DNA from: Treponema sp. C6A8
Lineage (GTDB): Bacteria > Spirochaetota > Spirochaetia > Treponematales > Treponemataceae
Length of the DNA: 64,000 nucleotides
Reading direction: 5' to 3'
NCBI RefSeq assembly: GCF_000619925.1
Contig: NZ_JHVB01000002.1
Location: 233,830-297,829, forward strand
Positions 8,607 to 17,337 of this stretch are shown here, one piece after another. Made by a program: the position numbers and the translations under genes. A model generated the notes under the pieces. That model was not told the DNA's origin and did not search any database. It was given only the letters and a program-made list of their open reading frames with translations. The stretch's first letter is position 1, and every line of letters starts with the position of its first letter.

Positions 8607-9767
8607 GTGAGGTCAAAAATGGACGATACAGAAAACACTCAGACAACAGAAAAAAGCAGCAAAAGCGAAAACTTTGAAAATATCAAACAGAAAGCTAAAT
8701 TATTCGGCAAGAAAGCTGCAAAAAAAATGAAGGAGGAAGTAAAAGACCTTCCAAACCGCATTAAAAATATAGACATCAAAGTTGAAGATTCTTACCAGAC
8801 CGTAAAAACAAACGTGCCGGTAATGCTTTTTACCTGTTTCGTGGCGCTTGTGATTATGGCTCTTTCTGCAACAGCAATCTTCTTTACAGTTGTAAAAGGT
8901 CCTGAAAAAGTTCTTGTACCGGACGTTATCGGAAAACCTCTTGAAGACGCCCTTCTGGAACTTCAGGTAAAGGAGCTTTATCCAAAAATCAATCTGCGTT
9001 ACTCAAATACTCCGGGCGATGAAGGGAAAATTCTTGACCAGTCACCTCAGGCCGGCTCAATTACAAAGGGCTACAGCCGTGTTTCACTTGTTGTAAGCCG
9101 AGGTGTCATCGTTGATAAAGTTGATGATTACATCGGTCAGAAACTTGATGAAGTTCAGCTTAATATCCAGACTCTTTTTGCAGGTCAGACAAAGCCTCTT
9201 ATCATTCTTGCAAAACCGGAATTCAAGCCTGATACAAGCGACGCCGGCACAATTCTTGAACAGGATCCACCAGCAGGTACAAGCATTTCTGAACCAGTAA
9301 CAGTTCATCTTGTTGTAAGCCGTGGTCCTAACTTTGAAAATACCCGCCCGCCTCGCTTAGTTGGACAGACAGTAAACGACCTTTTGCAGTCAATTACACG
9401 TCATAAAATCATTTTTGATATTTCAGGTCATAAGGCTGAAAATGAAGAAATCCCTGGAACAGTTGTAAGTCAGGAAGAATTTGATACAGAATTCATTCCA
9501 AACTACACACGAATGAAGGTTGAAATGGCCCTTCCAAAGGGAACAATCGACGATAACGTTTACGGCATTTTTGAACAGAAACTTCAGGTTTATCCATACC
9601 CTGTTCCAATGAGACTTGAAGCAACTCCTTCTGAAGGTGATTCTTATACAATCATCAACTTCAGCCATCCGGGTGGAGACCTTACAATTCCTTATGCCGT
9701 TCCAAAGGGAACAACTCTTACCCTTTATGTTGTAGATAAATCTGCAGGTAAGAAGGTGGTAAACTGA
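8607..9767 (+). CDS. Membrane-anchored PASTA-domain protein without kinase
   Basis: A 386-aa protein with a charged cytoplasmic N-terminus (1-66), one transmembrane helix (about 67-92) and an extracytoplasmic part carrying three PASTA repeats (about 97-167, 168-240, 241-310). Each is recognised by its V/RPDVIG- or LVGQ-type opening and VSLVVSRG- or VHLVVSRG-type end. PASTA domains bind peptidoglycan or its precursors, usually as part of PknB kinases or class A penicillin-binding proteins; neither catalytic domain is present here. It probably senses or tethers to the cell wall in the periplasm. A GAGG lies 7 nt before the ATG, and its stop overlaps the aroDE start by one base, implying translational coupling. 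Confidence 0.88.
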   Translation: MRSKMDDTENTQTTEKSSKSENFENIKQKAKLFGKKAAKKMKEEVKDLPNRIKNIDIKVEDSYQTVKTNVPVMLFTCFVALVIMALSATAIFFTVVKGPEKVLVPDVIGKPLEDALLELQVKELYPKINLRYSNTPGDEGKILDQSPQAGSITKGYSRVSLVVSRGVIVDKVDDYIGQKLDEVQLNIQTLFAGQTKPLIILAKPEFKPDTSDAGTILEQDPPAGTSISEPVTVHLVVSRGPNFENTRPPRLVGQTVNDLLQSITRHKIIFDISGHKAENEEIPGTVVSQEEFDTEFIPNYTRMKVEMALPKGTIDDNVYGIFEQKLQVYPYPVPMRLEATPSEGDSYTIINFSHPGGDLTIPYAVPKGTTLTLYVVDKSAGKKVVN

Positions 9768-11263
9768 TGAGCCAGCCTTTAATCTGCATGACGCTTACGG
9801 GAAAAACAATTGAAGAAGATATAAAACTTACACAGAAGTATGAAAAATACTGTGATGTAGTAGAACTTCGCGCTGATCATCTTGATGAAAATGAACAGCT
9901 TTTAATCAGAAAGTTTCCAGCTCTGGTAAAAAAGCCATGTATTCTTACAATCCGCCGCGATTCTGATGGCGGAAACTGGACTGGAAATGACTTTTCCCGC
10001 ACAAATCTTTTTGGACGGGCCCTTGCCTTTGCAGACCCGGACAAAAAAAGAAACTTTGCCTATGTAGATTTTGAGGAAGACTATCATATTCCAAGCATTC
10101 AGGATGCCGCTCAGGCCTTTGGAGTTAGAATTATCCGAAGCTGTCACAATATGACAGATCCTATTTCAAACCTGAGAAAACGCTGCGATGCAATGCGAAA
10201 AACAGGTTACGAAATCCCTAAAATCGCCTTTATGCCAAAAACACTTTCGGATGTAGTAAATCTCTTCCACGAAAGTTCTTTAATGACAAATTACGACCAT
10301 ATTCTTGTGGCTATGGGGCCTGAAGGAATGCCTTCCCGCATACTTACAAGCATTTCAAACTCATACATGACTTATACTTCGCCACCGGAAACATCTGAAA
10401 AAACAGCAGCAATCGGACATATTGATCCGGTTACTTTGAATGACCTTTATAATTTCAAGGGAATATCAAAATCTACCCAGCTTTTTGGAATTACCGGATG
10501 GCCGCTTGTAAAAACTTCAAGCCCGGAAATCCATAATATGGGTTACCGCCATCACGATATTGATGCCGTTTACTTCCCTATCCGCTCTCAGCTGATTTCT
10601 GAATCACTGAATTTTGCCGAACAGCTGGACGTAAAGGGAATGAGCGTTACAATTCCTTTCAAGGAATCTGTACTTTACTACCTGCATGAGCTTTCTCCAG
10701 AAGTAATGCAGATTGGAGCCTGCAACACAGTAGTCCGCAAAAATTACAAATGGATTGGTTACAATACAGACTGCATTGGTTTTGAAAGGGCTTTGCTGGA
10801 ATTTCTTGGAAACAACGTAAAAACAAAAAAGATGAAGGTTTCGATTATAGGTGCCGGTGGAGCCGCAAAAGCTATTGCTTACACAGTAAAAAAACTCGGC
10901 ATGAAGGCCTGTGTTTTTAACAGAACACTTGAAACTGCCCAGAAACTTGCAGAAAAATATGATTTCCAGGCTGCAAAACTCGATGAAACCTCGGCCATGA
11001 TTCTGGATGAATATTCTTCATTGATTATTCAGACAACTTCAGTTGGCATGAACGCTGAAGGTCCTATTTCTCCGGAAAATGACCCGATTTATTTTTACAA
11101 ATTCAAGGGAACCGAAAAAATATTTGATATTGTTTATGTACCGGCTTCTACTCCGGTTATGCGTCGCGCATCTGCTGCAGGCTGCAAGGTTTGCAACGGT
11201 TACAAGATGCTGGAATATCAGGCTTATGAGCAGTTCAAATTATTCACAGGAGTTGACTACTAA
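9767..11263 (+). CDS. aroDE: Bifunctional 3-dehydroquinate dehydratase / shikimate dehydrogenase
   Basis: A 498-aa fusion of two consecutive shikimate-pathway enzymes, the arrangement also found in plants and chlamydiae. Residues 1-220 are type I dehydroquinase with His127 (RSCHNM) and Schiff-base Lys152 (PKIAFMPK). From about 240 comes shikimate dehydrogenase: GITGWPLVKTSSPEIHN for shikimate binding, VTIPFKE with the catalytic Lys, GYNTDCIGF with the paired Asp, and the NADP-binding loop IIGAGGAAKA. The start codon overlaps the upstream stop (TGATG) and the end overlaps rpiA (TAATG), so all three genes are coupled. Confidence 0.95.
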   Translation: MSQPLICMTLTGKTIEEDIKLTQKYEKYCDVVELRADHLDENEQLLIRKFPALVKKPCILTIRRDSDGGNWTGNDFSRTNLFGRALAFADPDKKRNFAYVDFEEDYHIPSIQDAAQAFGVRIIRSCHNMTDPISNLRKRCDAMRKTGYEIPKIAFMPKTLSDVVNLFHESSLMTNYDHILVAMGPEGMPSRILTSISNSYMTYTSPPETSEKTAAIGHIDPVTLNDLYNFKGISKSTQLFGITGWPLVKTSSPEIHNMGYRHHDIDAVYFPIRSQLISESLNFAEQLDVKGMSVTIPFKESVLYYLHELSPEVMQIGACNTVVRKNYKWIGYNTDCIGFERALLEFLGNNVKTKKMKVSIIGAGGAAKAIAYTVKKLGMKACVFNRTLETAQKLAEKYDFQAAKLDETSAMILDEYSSLIIQTTSVGMNAEGPISPENDPIYFYKFKGTEKIFDIVYVPASTPVMRRASAAGCKVCNGYKMLEYQAYEQFKLFTGVDY

Positions 11264-11985
11264 TGACACAGAGCGAGCAGAAAGTGATGGTTGCTAATAC
11301 AGCCATTGATACACTGATTGAAAAAGGATTGATTTTCAGCGGAATGAAGATTGGTCTTGGAACTGGTTCTACCGCAATGCCGGCAATAACACGACTGGCA
11401 GAACACCTCAAAAAAGGCAGCATTAAAGACGTAAAAGCCGTTGTTACAAGTTTTCAGGCTCAGAATGCCTGCCTTGAATACGGAATCCCGGTTTATTCGA
11501 TGAACCATCCTGAAATCAACGGCGAACTTGATTTGACTTTTGACGGTGCTGACGAAGTTGATCCTGACTGCAATCTGATTAAAGGCGGCGGAGCAGCTCA
11601 CGTTCGCGAAAAGCTTGTAGAATATAATTCAAAAATCTTTGTTGTAGTTGCAGACTCAACAAAACGCGTAGATACAATCGGAACAAAATTCCCGGTTCCT
11701 GTAGAAGTAATTCCGGAAGCACGCGCAAGCGTTACCCGCGCCCTTGAAGCAACTGGCGCTAAGCCTGTACTCCGCGAAGGCGTTAGAAAATGCGGTCCTG
11801 TAATCACAGACAACAACAACTGGATTTTGGACTGTACCTGGGAAAAGCCGATTGACGTTCCTGCAATGGAAGACAAAATCAACTCATTTACAGGCGTTGT
11901 AGAAGTTGGTCTTTTCAGCAAGAAAAAGCCTATTGTTTTCCTTGGAACTGACGACGGAAAAGTCGAAATCAGAAATCTGGACTAA
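11263..11985 (+). CDS. rpiA: Ribose-5-phosphate isomerase A
   Basis: A 240-aa enzyme of the pentose phosphate pathway interconverting ribose 5-phosphate and ribulose 5-phosphate. The phosphate loop GLGTGSTAMP, the catalytic DGADEVD and the KGGGAAHVREK segment (catalytic Lys and Glu) are all present. It is the normal family length. Its ATG overlaps the aroDE stop by one base and the next gene starts 3 bp after its stop, so it sits in the middle of a tightly packed operon. Confidence 0.95.
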   Translation: MTQSEQKVMVANTAIDTLIEKGLIFSGMKIGLGTGSTAMPAITRLAEHLKKGSIKDVKAVVTSFQAQNACLEYGIPVYSMNHPEINGELDLTFDGADEVDPDCNLIKGGGAAHVREKLVEYNSKIFVVVADSTKRVDTIGTKFPVPVEVIPEARASVTRALEATGAKPVLREGVRKCGPVITDNNNWILDCTWEKPIDVPAMEDKINSFTGVVEVGLFSKKKPIVFLGTDDGKVEIRNLD

Positions 11986-11988
11986 ATA

Positions 11989-13341
11989 ATGTTTCCTCCC
12001 CTTCCCTGCGAGCAGGCTCATGAAAAAAATCTTGAATTGATTTCGCTACTGCAAAAGGGAGAGGCAAAACTTCTTCAACTTACAAAGGAAAGCGAAGAAC
12101 GTAAGGGGCACGGCGTCATGCTGGGCACCTTAGTTTGTAAGAAAGCTGAAAGCAAGGAAGAAGTTATTCTGCATGCGGTCTCGGGAATTAGTATGCAGCT
12201 GGAAATGGCAGAAATGCCGCCTGCCAGCGTAATTGTGCCGCCTCTAGTCCCGGATTCCCAAATCGAAGATGCCCTTTCTGCCAACGACCGCGAAATCCAC
12301 GAACTTACAGACAAAATTAACAGCGGAGAAAGGTTCCTTATCCCGCAGCGTACCGCCCTCACCACCCAGTCCCTGCAGAAAGTTTTTGACCTCTATACCT
12401 TTACCCGCTTTGACGGCAAAAAAATCACCTTAAACGAAATTATCGCCCAGCATGGCGGACGACTTCCACCAACAGGCACCGGCGACTGCTGCGCACCCAA
12501 ACTTCTTTCCTACGCCTTTGCACATCACCTCATTCCTGCCAGCATGGACGAAGTTTTTTACGGAAAAGACAGTCACAACAAAAAATGCGGTCAAAGCTAT
12601 CCCCCTTGCGATGAACGCTGCGGTTACATTCTGCCTTCAATTCTGGGACTGGAGATTCTATACCGTGACGAGTCAATTCTCGTCGTAAACAAGCAGTCAG
12701 GCTTACTTTCAGTGCCCGGCCGCACGCCGGACAAACAGGACTGCATCGAAAGCCGCATGAAGGCTCTCTTTCCTTTTACCAACCAACTCAATCAGCCGGC
12801 CGTTCACCGCCTTGATATGGAAACTTCAGGCATCATGATTCTGGCCTTTACAAAAGAAGCCCACCGCGAATTAAACCGCCAGTTTGAAGCAAAGGAAGTG
12901 CATAAAAAATATGTCGCCCTTCTGGATGGAGTCCTTCAAAAAGCCGACGGAGAGGCGGCGCCAAAATGCGGAGAAAAATCAGGCAGAATTGAATTAAAGT
13001 TCCGCCTTGACCCGGACAACCGCCCCCATCAAATTTACGACGAAGAATTCGGAAAGATTGGAATTACAGACTGGGAAAATCTCGGTCAGGTGACCTACCG
13101 CGCCCCGGACGGCAGCACAAGAAAGGCAACAAGAGTTTTATTCATGCCCCAGACCGGCCGCACCCACCAGCTGCGCCTGCACTCCAGCGACATTCACGGC
13201 TTCCACCTGCCAATTATAGGCGACACCCTCTACGGCAGCTGCCAGAGCGGCGAGCGTCTTATGCTTCATGCCCAGGAAATTACTTTTACACACCCTACTA
13301 CACACGAAGAGATGCATTTTATATGCCAACCGGAATTTTAG
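11989..13341 (+). CDS. RluA-family pseudouridine synthase with Cys-rich N-terminal extension
   Basis: A 450-aa protein. The C-terminal half (about 220-450) is an RluA-type RNA pseudouridine synthase with the catalytic HRLDMETSG motif and the GRTHQLRLH motif. The N-terminal 215 residues are not part of classic RluA. They include a coiled, charged start and a Cys-rich stretch, GDCCAPKLLSYAF through KKCGQSYPPCDERCGY, seen in a subgroup of longer RluA-like proteins. The six cysteines suggest a metal site, but this is inferred. The target RNA (rRNA or tRNA) is unknown. It is the last gene of the plus-strand block and ends just before a large structured intergenic element. Confidence 0.85.
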   Translation: MFPPLPCEQAHEKNLELISLLQKGEAKLLQLTKESEERKGHGVMLGTLVCKKAESKEEVILHAVSGISMQLEMAEMPPASVIVPPLVPDSQIEDALSANDREIHELTDKINSGERFLIPQRTALTTQSLQKVFDLYTFTRFDGKKITLNEIIAQHGGRLPPTGTGDCCAPKLLSYAFAHHLIPASMDEVFYGKDSHNKKCGQSYPPCDERCGYILPSILGLEILYRDESILVVNKQSGLLSVPGRTPDKQDCIESRMKALFPFTNQLNQPAVHRLDMETSGIMILAFTKEAHRELNRQFEAKEVHKKYVALLDGVLQKADGEAAPKCGEKSGRIELKFRLDPDNRPHQIYDEEFGKIGITDWENLGQVTYRAPDGSTRKATRVLFMPQTGRTHQLRLHSSDIHGFHLPIIGDTLYGSCQSGERLMLHAQEITFTHPTTHEEMHFICQPEF

Positions 13342-13353
13342 AAATTTTAAACA

Positions 13354-13509
13354 GCAAAAAGGGCGTGAGGGAGAAAAGCGTGTGGCAAAAACACTCTGAT
13401 TGTGGTGGCCGCGAGAGCGGCCATGACAATAGTTTCTTTGCCACAATCAGCGTGTAGCGCGATATCGCGCGGTTTTGACATACGCTTTTCGACCGGAAGC
13501 CCTTTTTGC
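13354..13509. other. Nested multi-stem inverted-repeat element
   Basis: The gap between two convergent genes is almost entirely self-complementary. Stems: 13354-13364 with 13499-13509 (GCAAAAAGGGC / GCCCTTTTTGC, 11 bp); 13373-13384 with 13479-13490 (GAAAAGCGTGTG / CATACGCTTTTC, 12 bp with one G-T); 13396-13405 with 13441-13450 (CTGATTGTGG / CCACAATCAG, 10 bp, extendable); 13406-13412 with 13417-13423 (TGGCCGC / GCGGCCA) closing a GAGA tetraloop; and the palindrome GCGCGATATCGCGC (13457-13470). An alternative pairing, GTGGCAAA (13382-13389) with TTTGCCAC (13437-13444), competes with two of them. It could be a bidirectional terminator, a structured RNA or a palindromic mobile repeat. Confidence 0.8.
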
Positions 13510-13513
13510 AAGC

Positions 13514-14584
13514 TTACATATTTCCAACAAGTTCAGGGTGATATTCAAAGTGCATGTTATCAAAAATAATCCAGTAGCCGCCCCAGATAAAGCCTTGGTC
13601 TTCAAAAATCTTTATGACTGATTCAGGCGGCATCCAGCGGTCCTTAACAGGAACCAGCATCCAGTCATCACCGCTACGCTCCTTTTCCCAGCCCCAGTAA
13701 ATTGCCCGGCCGGCAAGACGGCGAGGAAGCAGATCAATTGCAATTCCATAGCTATGAAAGGATTTTCTGTTTGTCTCTGCAATTTCACGCCAGTGATAGG
13801 CATCACAGGAACTAAGATTAACTATAAAATCACGGATTTCTTTTTGTTCCGCGGTAAGAGAATCACTTTTTGTATCGATTTTTGCCATTTTATCTGCCGA
13901 CGCCAGCGTCTCCACAGAAATTCCTGCAGCAAGACATATTTCAGCTTCAACCCGTTTTAAGGCAGGCAAAATCCTTTCGTGCACCTTTGTCGTTTTGCCT
14001 AAAAAGCGGGTCCTGATAATATGATCTTCAATAATCGGGCGGGATTTAGCCGAATAAATAAAATCAAAAAAATACATTGGGGTTCCGCCATCAGATTTTC
14101 TGTTTTCAGCAGAACCAAACTGGCGAATCCGGGCAAGTTCTTCATCTGTGTAAGTTTTGGGATCTCGAAGTTTATTGGAATAATTATACTGCAGAACCCA
14201 AAAGTCATTTTTATTTGCAAGCTGCTCTTTTGGAAGCATTCTGCCGCCAGCCCAGTAAAATTCTGCCTTCTTTTTCAGAGCCTTCTCTGCAGCTGATTTT
14301 TCATCACGATTAACAAAAAACTGAGCCGTAAGCTGGATTTTCCAGTCCTTTACTTCTTCATCATAATCTGCCTGATATTCAATATCCGGATAAAAATCCA
14401 TGAATTTCTTGATTTCAGTTAGCTCTTTGGGTTCAGATAAATCAATTTCCTCTTCTTCAACAGAAAGAGTACTTTCCCTATTCTGCGCCTGGCCCTGACT
14501 TTTATAATCAGGTTTAATATAGTTTTTTGCAAAAATCGAGAGAATTATAAAAGCAGCGCAAAACCAGACAAGAGAGAATTTCAT
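13514..14584 (-). CDS. D-alanyl-D-alanine carboxypeptidase-like protein (VanY/peptidase M15 type)
   Basis: A 356-aa protein with an N-terminal hydrophobic signal-anchor (residues 1-20), so it is probably exported to the periplasm. The C-terminal region resembles the zinc peptidase M15/VanY fold: SFHSYGIAIDLLPR corresponds to the family SxHxxGxAxD motif with metal-ligand His and Asp, and NMHFEYHPEL to the final ExxHWHxE-like motif. Such enzymes trim the terminal D-alanine or cross-links of peptidoglycan peptides. Length exceeds classic VanY because of an acidic, charged N-terminal region. The start at 14584 is chosen because a TATAAT lies exactly 7 nt upstream; it is convergent with the pseudouridine synthase gene. 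Confidence 0.75.
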   Translation of the reverse strand: MKFSLVWFCAAFIILSIFAKNYIKPDYKSQGQAQNRESTLSVEEEEIDLSEPKELTEIKKFMDFYPDIEYQADYDEEVKDWKIQLTAQFFVNRDEKSAAEKALKKKAEFYWAGGRMLPKEQLANKNDFWVLQYNYSNKLRDPKTYTDEELARIRQFGSAENRKSDGGTPMYFFDFIYSAKSRPIIEDHIIRTRFLGKTTKVHERILPALKRVEAEICLAAGISVETLASADKMAKIDTKSDSLTAEQKEIRDFIVNLSSCDAYHWREIAETNRKSFHSYGIAIDLLPRRLAGRAIYWGWEKERSGDDWMLVPVKDRWMPPESVIKIFEDQGFIWGGYWIIFDNMHFEYHPELVGNM

Positions 14585-14591
14585 TAAAAAA

Positions 14592-14597
14592 ATTATA
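14592..14597 (-). promoter_or_regulatory. -10 box of the M15 peptidase gene (leaderless type)
   Basis: On the minus strand TATAAT is followed by TTTTTTA and then ATG, with no Shine-Dalgarno. A TTGTTT hexamer 16 bp upstream is a possible weak -35. Confidence 0.5.
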
Positions 14598-14627
14598 ACG
14601 CAAAAACCCGTTAAAACAAACTGCAAA

Positions 14628-14672
14628 ATCTGCTAGAATGTGTAACAAAGCAGATCTCTATATATTTATAAT
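14628..14672 (+). promoter_or_regulatory. Inverted repeat and -10 box before the 14704 gene
   Basis: ATCTGCT (14628-14634) and AGCAGAT (14649-14655) form a perfect 7-bp inverted repeat, 12 bp ahead of a TATAAT (14667-14672). It may be an operator for the exported protein downstream, or for the divergent M15 peptidase gene whose promoter is 30 bp away. Confidence 0.35.
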
Positions 14673-14703
14673 ATAGAATATTTAAAATGGAGTTATATAA
14701 AAA

Positions 14704-15453
14704 ATGAAAAAAACAACTAAAATTGCAGCATGTGGTCTTGCACTTGTACTTACCCTTTCTTCAGTTATTACAGCAAAAACAAAATTGGACGCAAACGGAA
14801 ATAGTGTAAGTTTTTGGAAGGAACTTTTGCTGGGAAAACAGAAATACGTAGAATATGATGATGTTGACCTTCAGACAAACAATGTTTTCCAGAAGAAAAA
14901 GGAACGCCAGTCTACAATGATTTATAATCCGGTAACAAAAAAAGCCGGTGTTTCAACATATTTTGAGACAATGTTCTTCAATTTTGTTTTCAGCTACGCA
15001 GACCGCCAGCTTATCATTAAAGGTGTTGAATCTTATCTTGATGATTTTGAAAACAAACGCCTCATCCACAATAAAAACAAATCGACAAAAATGTATGGCC
15101 GCGGAAAATGCTTTGCCGAATACGGTACTGTAAAAATCATGATGAACCATGAATCAGATACAACTTTCAGTGTTGGTTACCGTTTTGAAAAGAAAACTCC
15201 TTACTTTGTGGTTTCTATCAGAGGCGCAAAAGACCAGGCTGAAAACCAGTCAACTTACGCTGTAAAAGAATTCCCTACAGTAACTATGTACTTCACACGC
15301 GCTCAGGCAAAAGACTTTGCTGAAAAACTTGGTCAGGATCAGCTCGATGTTCTTCAGGCAGATTATGATGAAAAAATTGCCGGCGCACAGAACAGAGTTA
15401 TCAAGGAAAAAGATGACTACAACGAAAAAAACGCTGATGTGTACGAAGAATAA
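14704..15453 (+). CDS. Exported protein of unknown function
   Basis: A 249-aa protein with a clear signal peptide (basic MKKTTK, hydrophobic core, cleavage likely after SVITA about residue 24). I do not recognise the family. The mature part is rich in Lys, Asp and Phe, begins with a stretch containing KLLLGKQKYVEYDDVDL-like charged sequence, and ends in a Lys/Glu-rich helix (about 215-249) likely to form a coiled coil. There is no lipobox Cys at the cleavage site, so it is probably periplasmic. A GGAG lies about 11 nt before the ATG, a wide spacing. The next gene starts 7 bp later. Confidence 0.75.
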   Translation: MKKTTKIAACGLALVLTLSSVITAKTKLDANGNSVSFWKELLLGKQKYVEYDDVDLQTNNVFQKKKERQSTMIYNPVTKKAGVSTYFETMFFNFVFSYADRQLIIKGVESYLDDFENKRLIHNKNKSTKMYGRGKCFAEYGTVKIMMNHESDTTFSVGYRFEKKTPYFVVSIRGAKDQAENQSTYAVKEFPTVTMYFTRAQAKDFAEKLGQDQLDVLQADYDEKIAGAQNRVIKEKDDYNEKNADVYEE

Positions 15454-15460
15454 TTAATTT

Positions 15461-16654
15461 ATGAAAATTTTCCTAAGCAGGCCGGCTGTGATTTGCGCAG
15501 CTGGCAAAAACAGCGGCGAATTGTACGATGCTCTTTGCCGCGCAGACAACTCTTCCATTAAAAAGCATAAAGTTATCAGCGGGCAGGAGTTTTTTGCGGC
15601 TTCTGTGGACATGGAAGCTTTAAATGCAGAAAATATCCCCACTGATTTTGATTCAAAACTTCTCCGGCTGGAAAATACAGCCCTCAATCAGATAAAAGAT
15701 ACAATAGAGACCGCTGTAAAAAAATACGGCGCCGAAAAAATCGGAGTTTGCCTGGGTTCCTGCGACAACCTTACAGAACTTTCCTGCCCTGCCCATAATG
15801 AATATTTTACAAGCGGAAAATTCAATAATTATTCAATAGAAAAACAGAGCGCACAATATGCCGCCAGATTCATAAAAGACCGATTTGGCATAAAAGGGCC
15901 CTGCAGCAGTTTCAGCACAGCCTGTTCTTCAAGCGCAGGCGCTATAATTAAGGCCGTTCAGCTGCTAAAAGCCGGAATCTGCGACGCTGTAATCGCAGGC
16001 GGCGTTGATATTGCAAGTGACACCGCCTTAATGGGCTTTGGTTCCCTTGAAGCAATTTCCCCAGAGCCTACAAATCCCTTCAGCAAAAACAGACACGGAA
16101 TCACGATGGGAGAAGCTGCCGCATTTTTCCTGCTTTCCCGCGAAGATTTAGACGGCACAGGCATTTCAATTGCAGGCTACGGCGAATCTGCGGATGCATA
16201 TCACATTACAAGCCCGGATCCGGAAGGAAGCGGAGCAGCAGCCGCAATGGAAGCAGCTCTTAAATCTGCAGGAATGACCGCAAAAGATATAGGCTACCTC
16301 AATCTTCACGGAACTGGCACAAAGTTCAACGACAGCATGGAAGCAAAGGCCGTTTCGCAGATTTTTGGTGATTACCAGGTTCCCTGCAGTTCAACTAAAG
16401 GTACAACAGGACACACTCTTGGCGCAGCCGGGGCACTGGAACTTGCAGTCTGCTATGAAGTTTTACAGGCTGCAAAAAACAACAAAACTTCCCTGCCAGC
16501 CCAGCATTGGGACAAAGTTCAGGACGAAACGCTGCCTCCTTTGAATATCGTGAATGCTGGAAGTCCCTGTCAGACAGAAAAGATTCAGGCCTGCATGTCT
16601 TCCAGCTTTGCTTTCGGCGGTTCAAACACAGCCTTAATCATAAAAAAGGACTAA
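15461..16654 (+). CDS. Beta-ketoacyl-ACP synthase (KAS II/FabF-like)
   Basis: A 397-aa condensing enzyme of the thiolase fold. The catalytic triad is intact: Cys155 in FSTACSSSAG, His283 in NLHGTGT and His318 in KGTTGHTLGAAG, with the closing SFAFGGSN loop. It would extend an acyl-ACP by two carbons with malonyl-ACP. It is more diverged than housekeeping FabF, and the next gene encodes a ketosynthase-like companion, as in aryl-polyene and other accessory fatty-acid or polyketide clusters. A role in a specialised lipid or pigment is therefore likelier than bulk fatty-acid synthesis. No Shine-Dalgarno is seen. Confidence 0.88.
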   Translation: MKIFLSRPAVICAAGKNSGELYDALCRADNSSIKKHKVISGQEFFAASVDMEALNAENIPTDFDSKLLRLENTALNQIKDTIETAVKKYGAEKIGVCLGSCDNLTELSCPAHNEYFTSGKFNNYSIEKQSAQYAARFIKDRFGIKGPCSSFSTACSSSAGAIIKAVQLLKAGICDAVIAGGVDIASDTALMGFGSLEAISPEPTNPFSKNRHGITMGEAAAFFLLSREDLDGTGISIAGYGESADAYHITSPDPEGSGAAAAMEAALKSAGMTAKDIGYLNLHGTGTKFNDSMEAKAVSQIFGDYQVPCSSTKGTTGHTLGAAGALELAVCYEVLQAAKNNKTSLPAQHWDKVQDETLPPLNIVNAGSPCQTEKIQACMSSSFAFGGSNTALIIKKD

Positions 16655-16659
16655 AGCAG

Positions 16660-17337
16660 ATGAAGAAGCTATATATATCATGCCCGGTCGCATGGGCACC
16701 AGGACTTAGCAGCTCAGATGACTGGCAGGAATGGAAAGAGGGCAAAAAAGAAATCTTAAAATCCAGCGAAGCGCCTTCCATCTCATTTACACCGCCATTG
16801 TTCAGACGACGCTTGAGTCAGCTTTGCAAGATGGTAATTCAGGCTGTACATGACATTATCGAGCAGACCAGCTGCGGAGACATAAAACAGACCTTTGTTT
16901 CAACTTACGGCGACATAAAACGCCAGCTGGACGTTACCCGCCAGACTCTTGTTGATAAGGAAATACTCCCGGCCTCTTTTTCCTACTCTGTTTTTAATGC
17001 TCCGATTGCGCTCGCTTCAATTGCATGTAAATTAAAGAGCGGCTATTCAGTAATTTTCCCGGCAGAAAATATGTTTAAGGATGCCTTTATAACTGCAGCC
17101 GCGCCCCTTCTCTGCGGAGATGAAAAATCTCAGATTTTTGTTTTTGGAAACGAGCTGATACCAGAAGAATATGAAGGCGTTTACCAGACGCAGGCCCCTG
17201 ACGGAAGTGATTTGAATGAGCCCTTTGTTTTTGCCATGGTAATTTCTGGTGAAAAAAGTCAAGGCTGCAGTCGGGAAATTGATTTAGAAAATTGTGATTT
17301 TTCTTCTCCACAGGCATTTTTGAAAGAGATTTTATGA
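16660..17337 (+). CDS. Beta-ketoacyl synthase-like N-terminal domain protein (PF13723 type)
   Basis: A 225-aa protein resembling the stand-alone Ketoacyl-synt_2 proteins of aryl-polyene-type clusters. Matching features are FRRRLSQLCKM near residue 50, FVSTYGDIKRQLDVT, LPASFSYSVFNAPIALAS (family SPxxFSxSVHNAxxG) and a final FGNELIPEEY. The active-site Cys of a true ketosynthase is missing, so it is presumably a chain-length or partner subunit for the ketosynthase encoded just upstream (5-bp gap, AAGGA ahead of the ATG). It overlaps the following esterase gene by 4 bp (ATGA), pointing to a three-gene operon. Confidence 0.75.
   Translation: MKKLYISCPVAWAPGLSSSDDWQEWKEGKKEILKSSEAPSISFTPPLFRRRLSQLCKMVIQAVHDIIEQTSCGDIKQTFVSTYGDIKRQLDVTRQTLVDKEILPASFSYSVFNAPIALASIACKLKSGYSVIFPAENMFKDAFITAAAPLLCGDEKSQIFVFGNELIPEEYEGVYQTQAPDGSDLNEPFVFAMVISGEKSQGCSREIDLENCDFSSPQAFLKEIL

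Noticed and set aside
13354..13509. tRNA or tmRNA in the structured gap
   Set aside because: No acceptor/T-loop signature (GTTCRANYC) or CCA end; stems are too long and nested.
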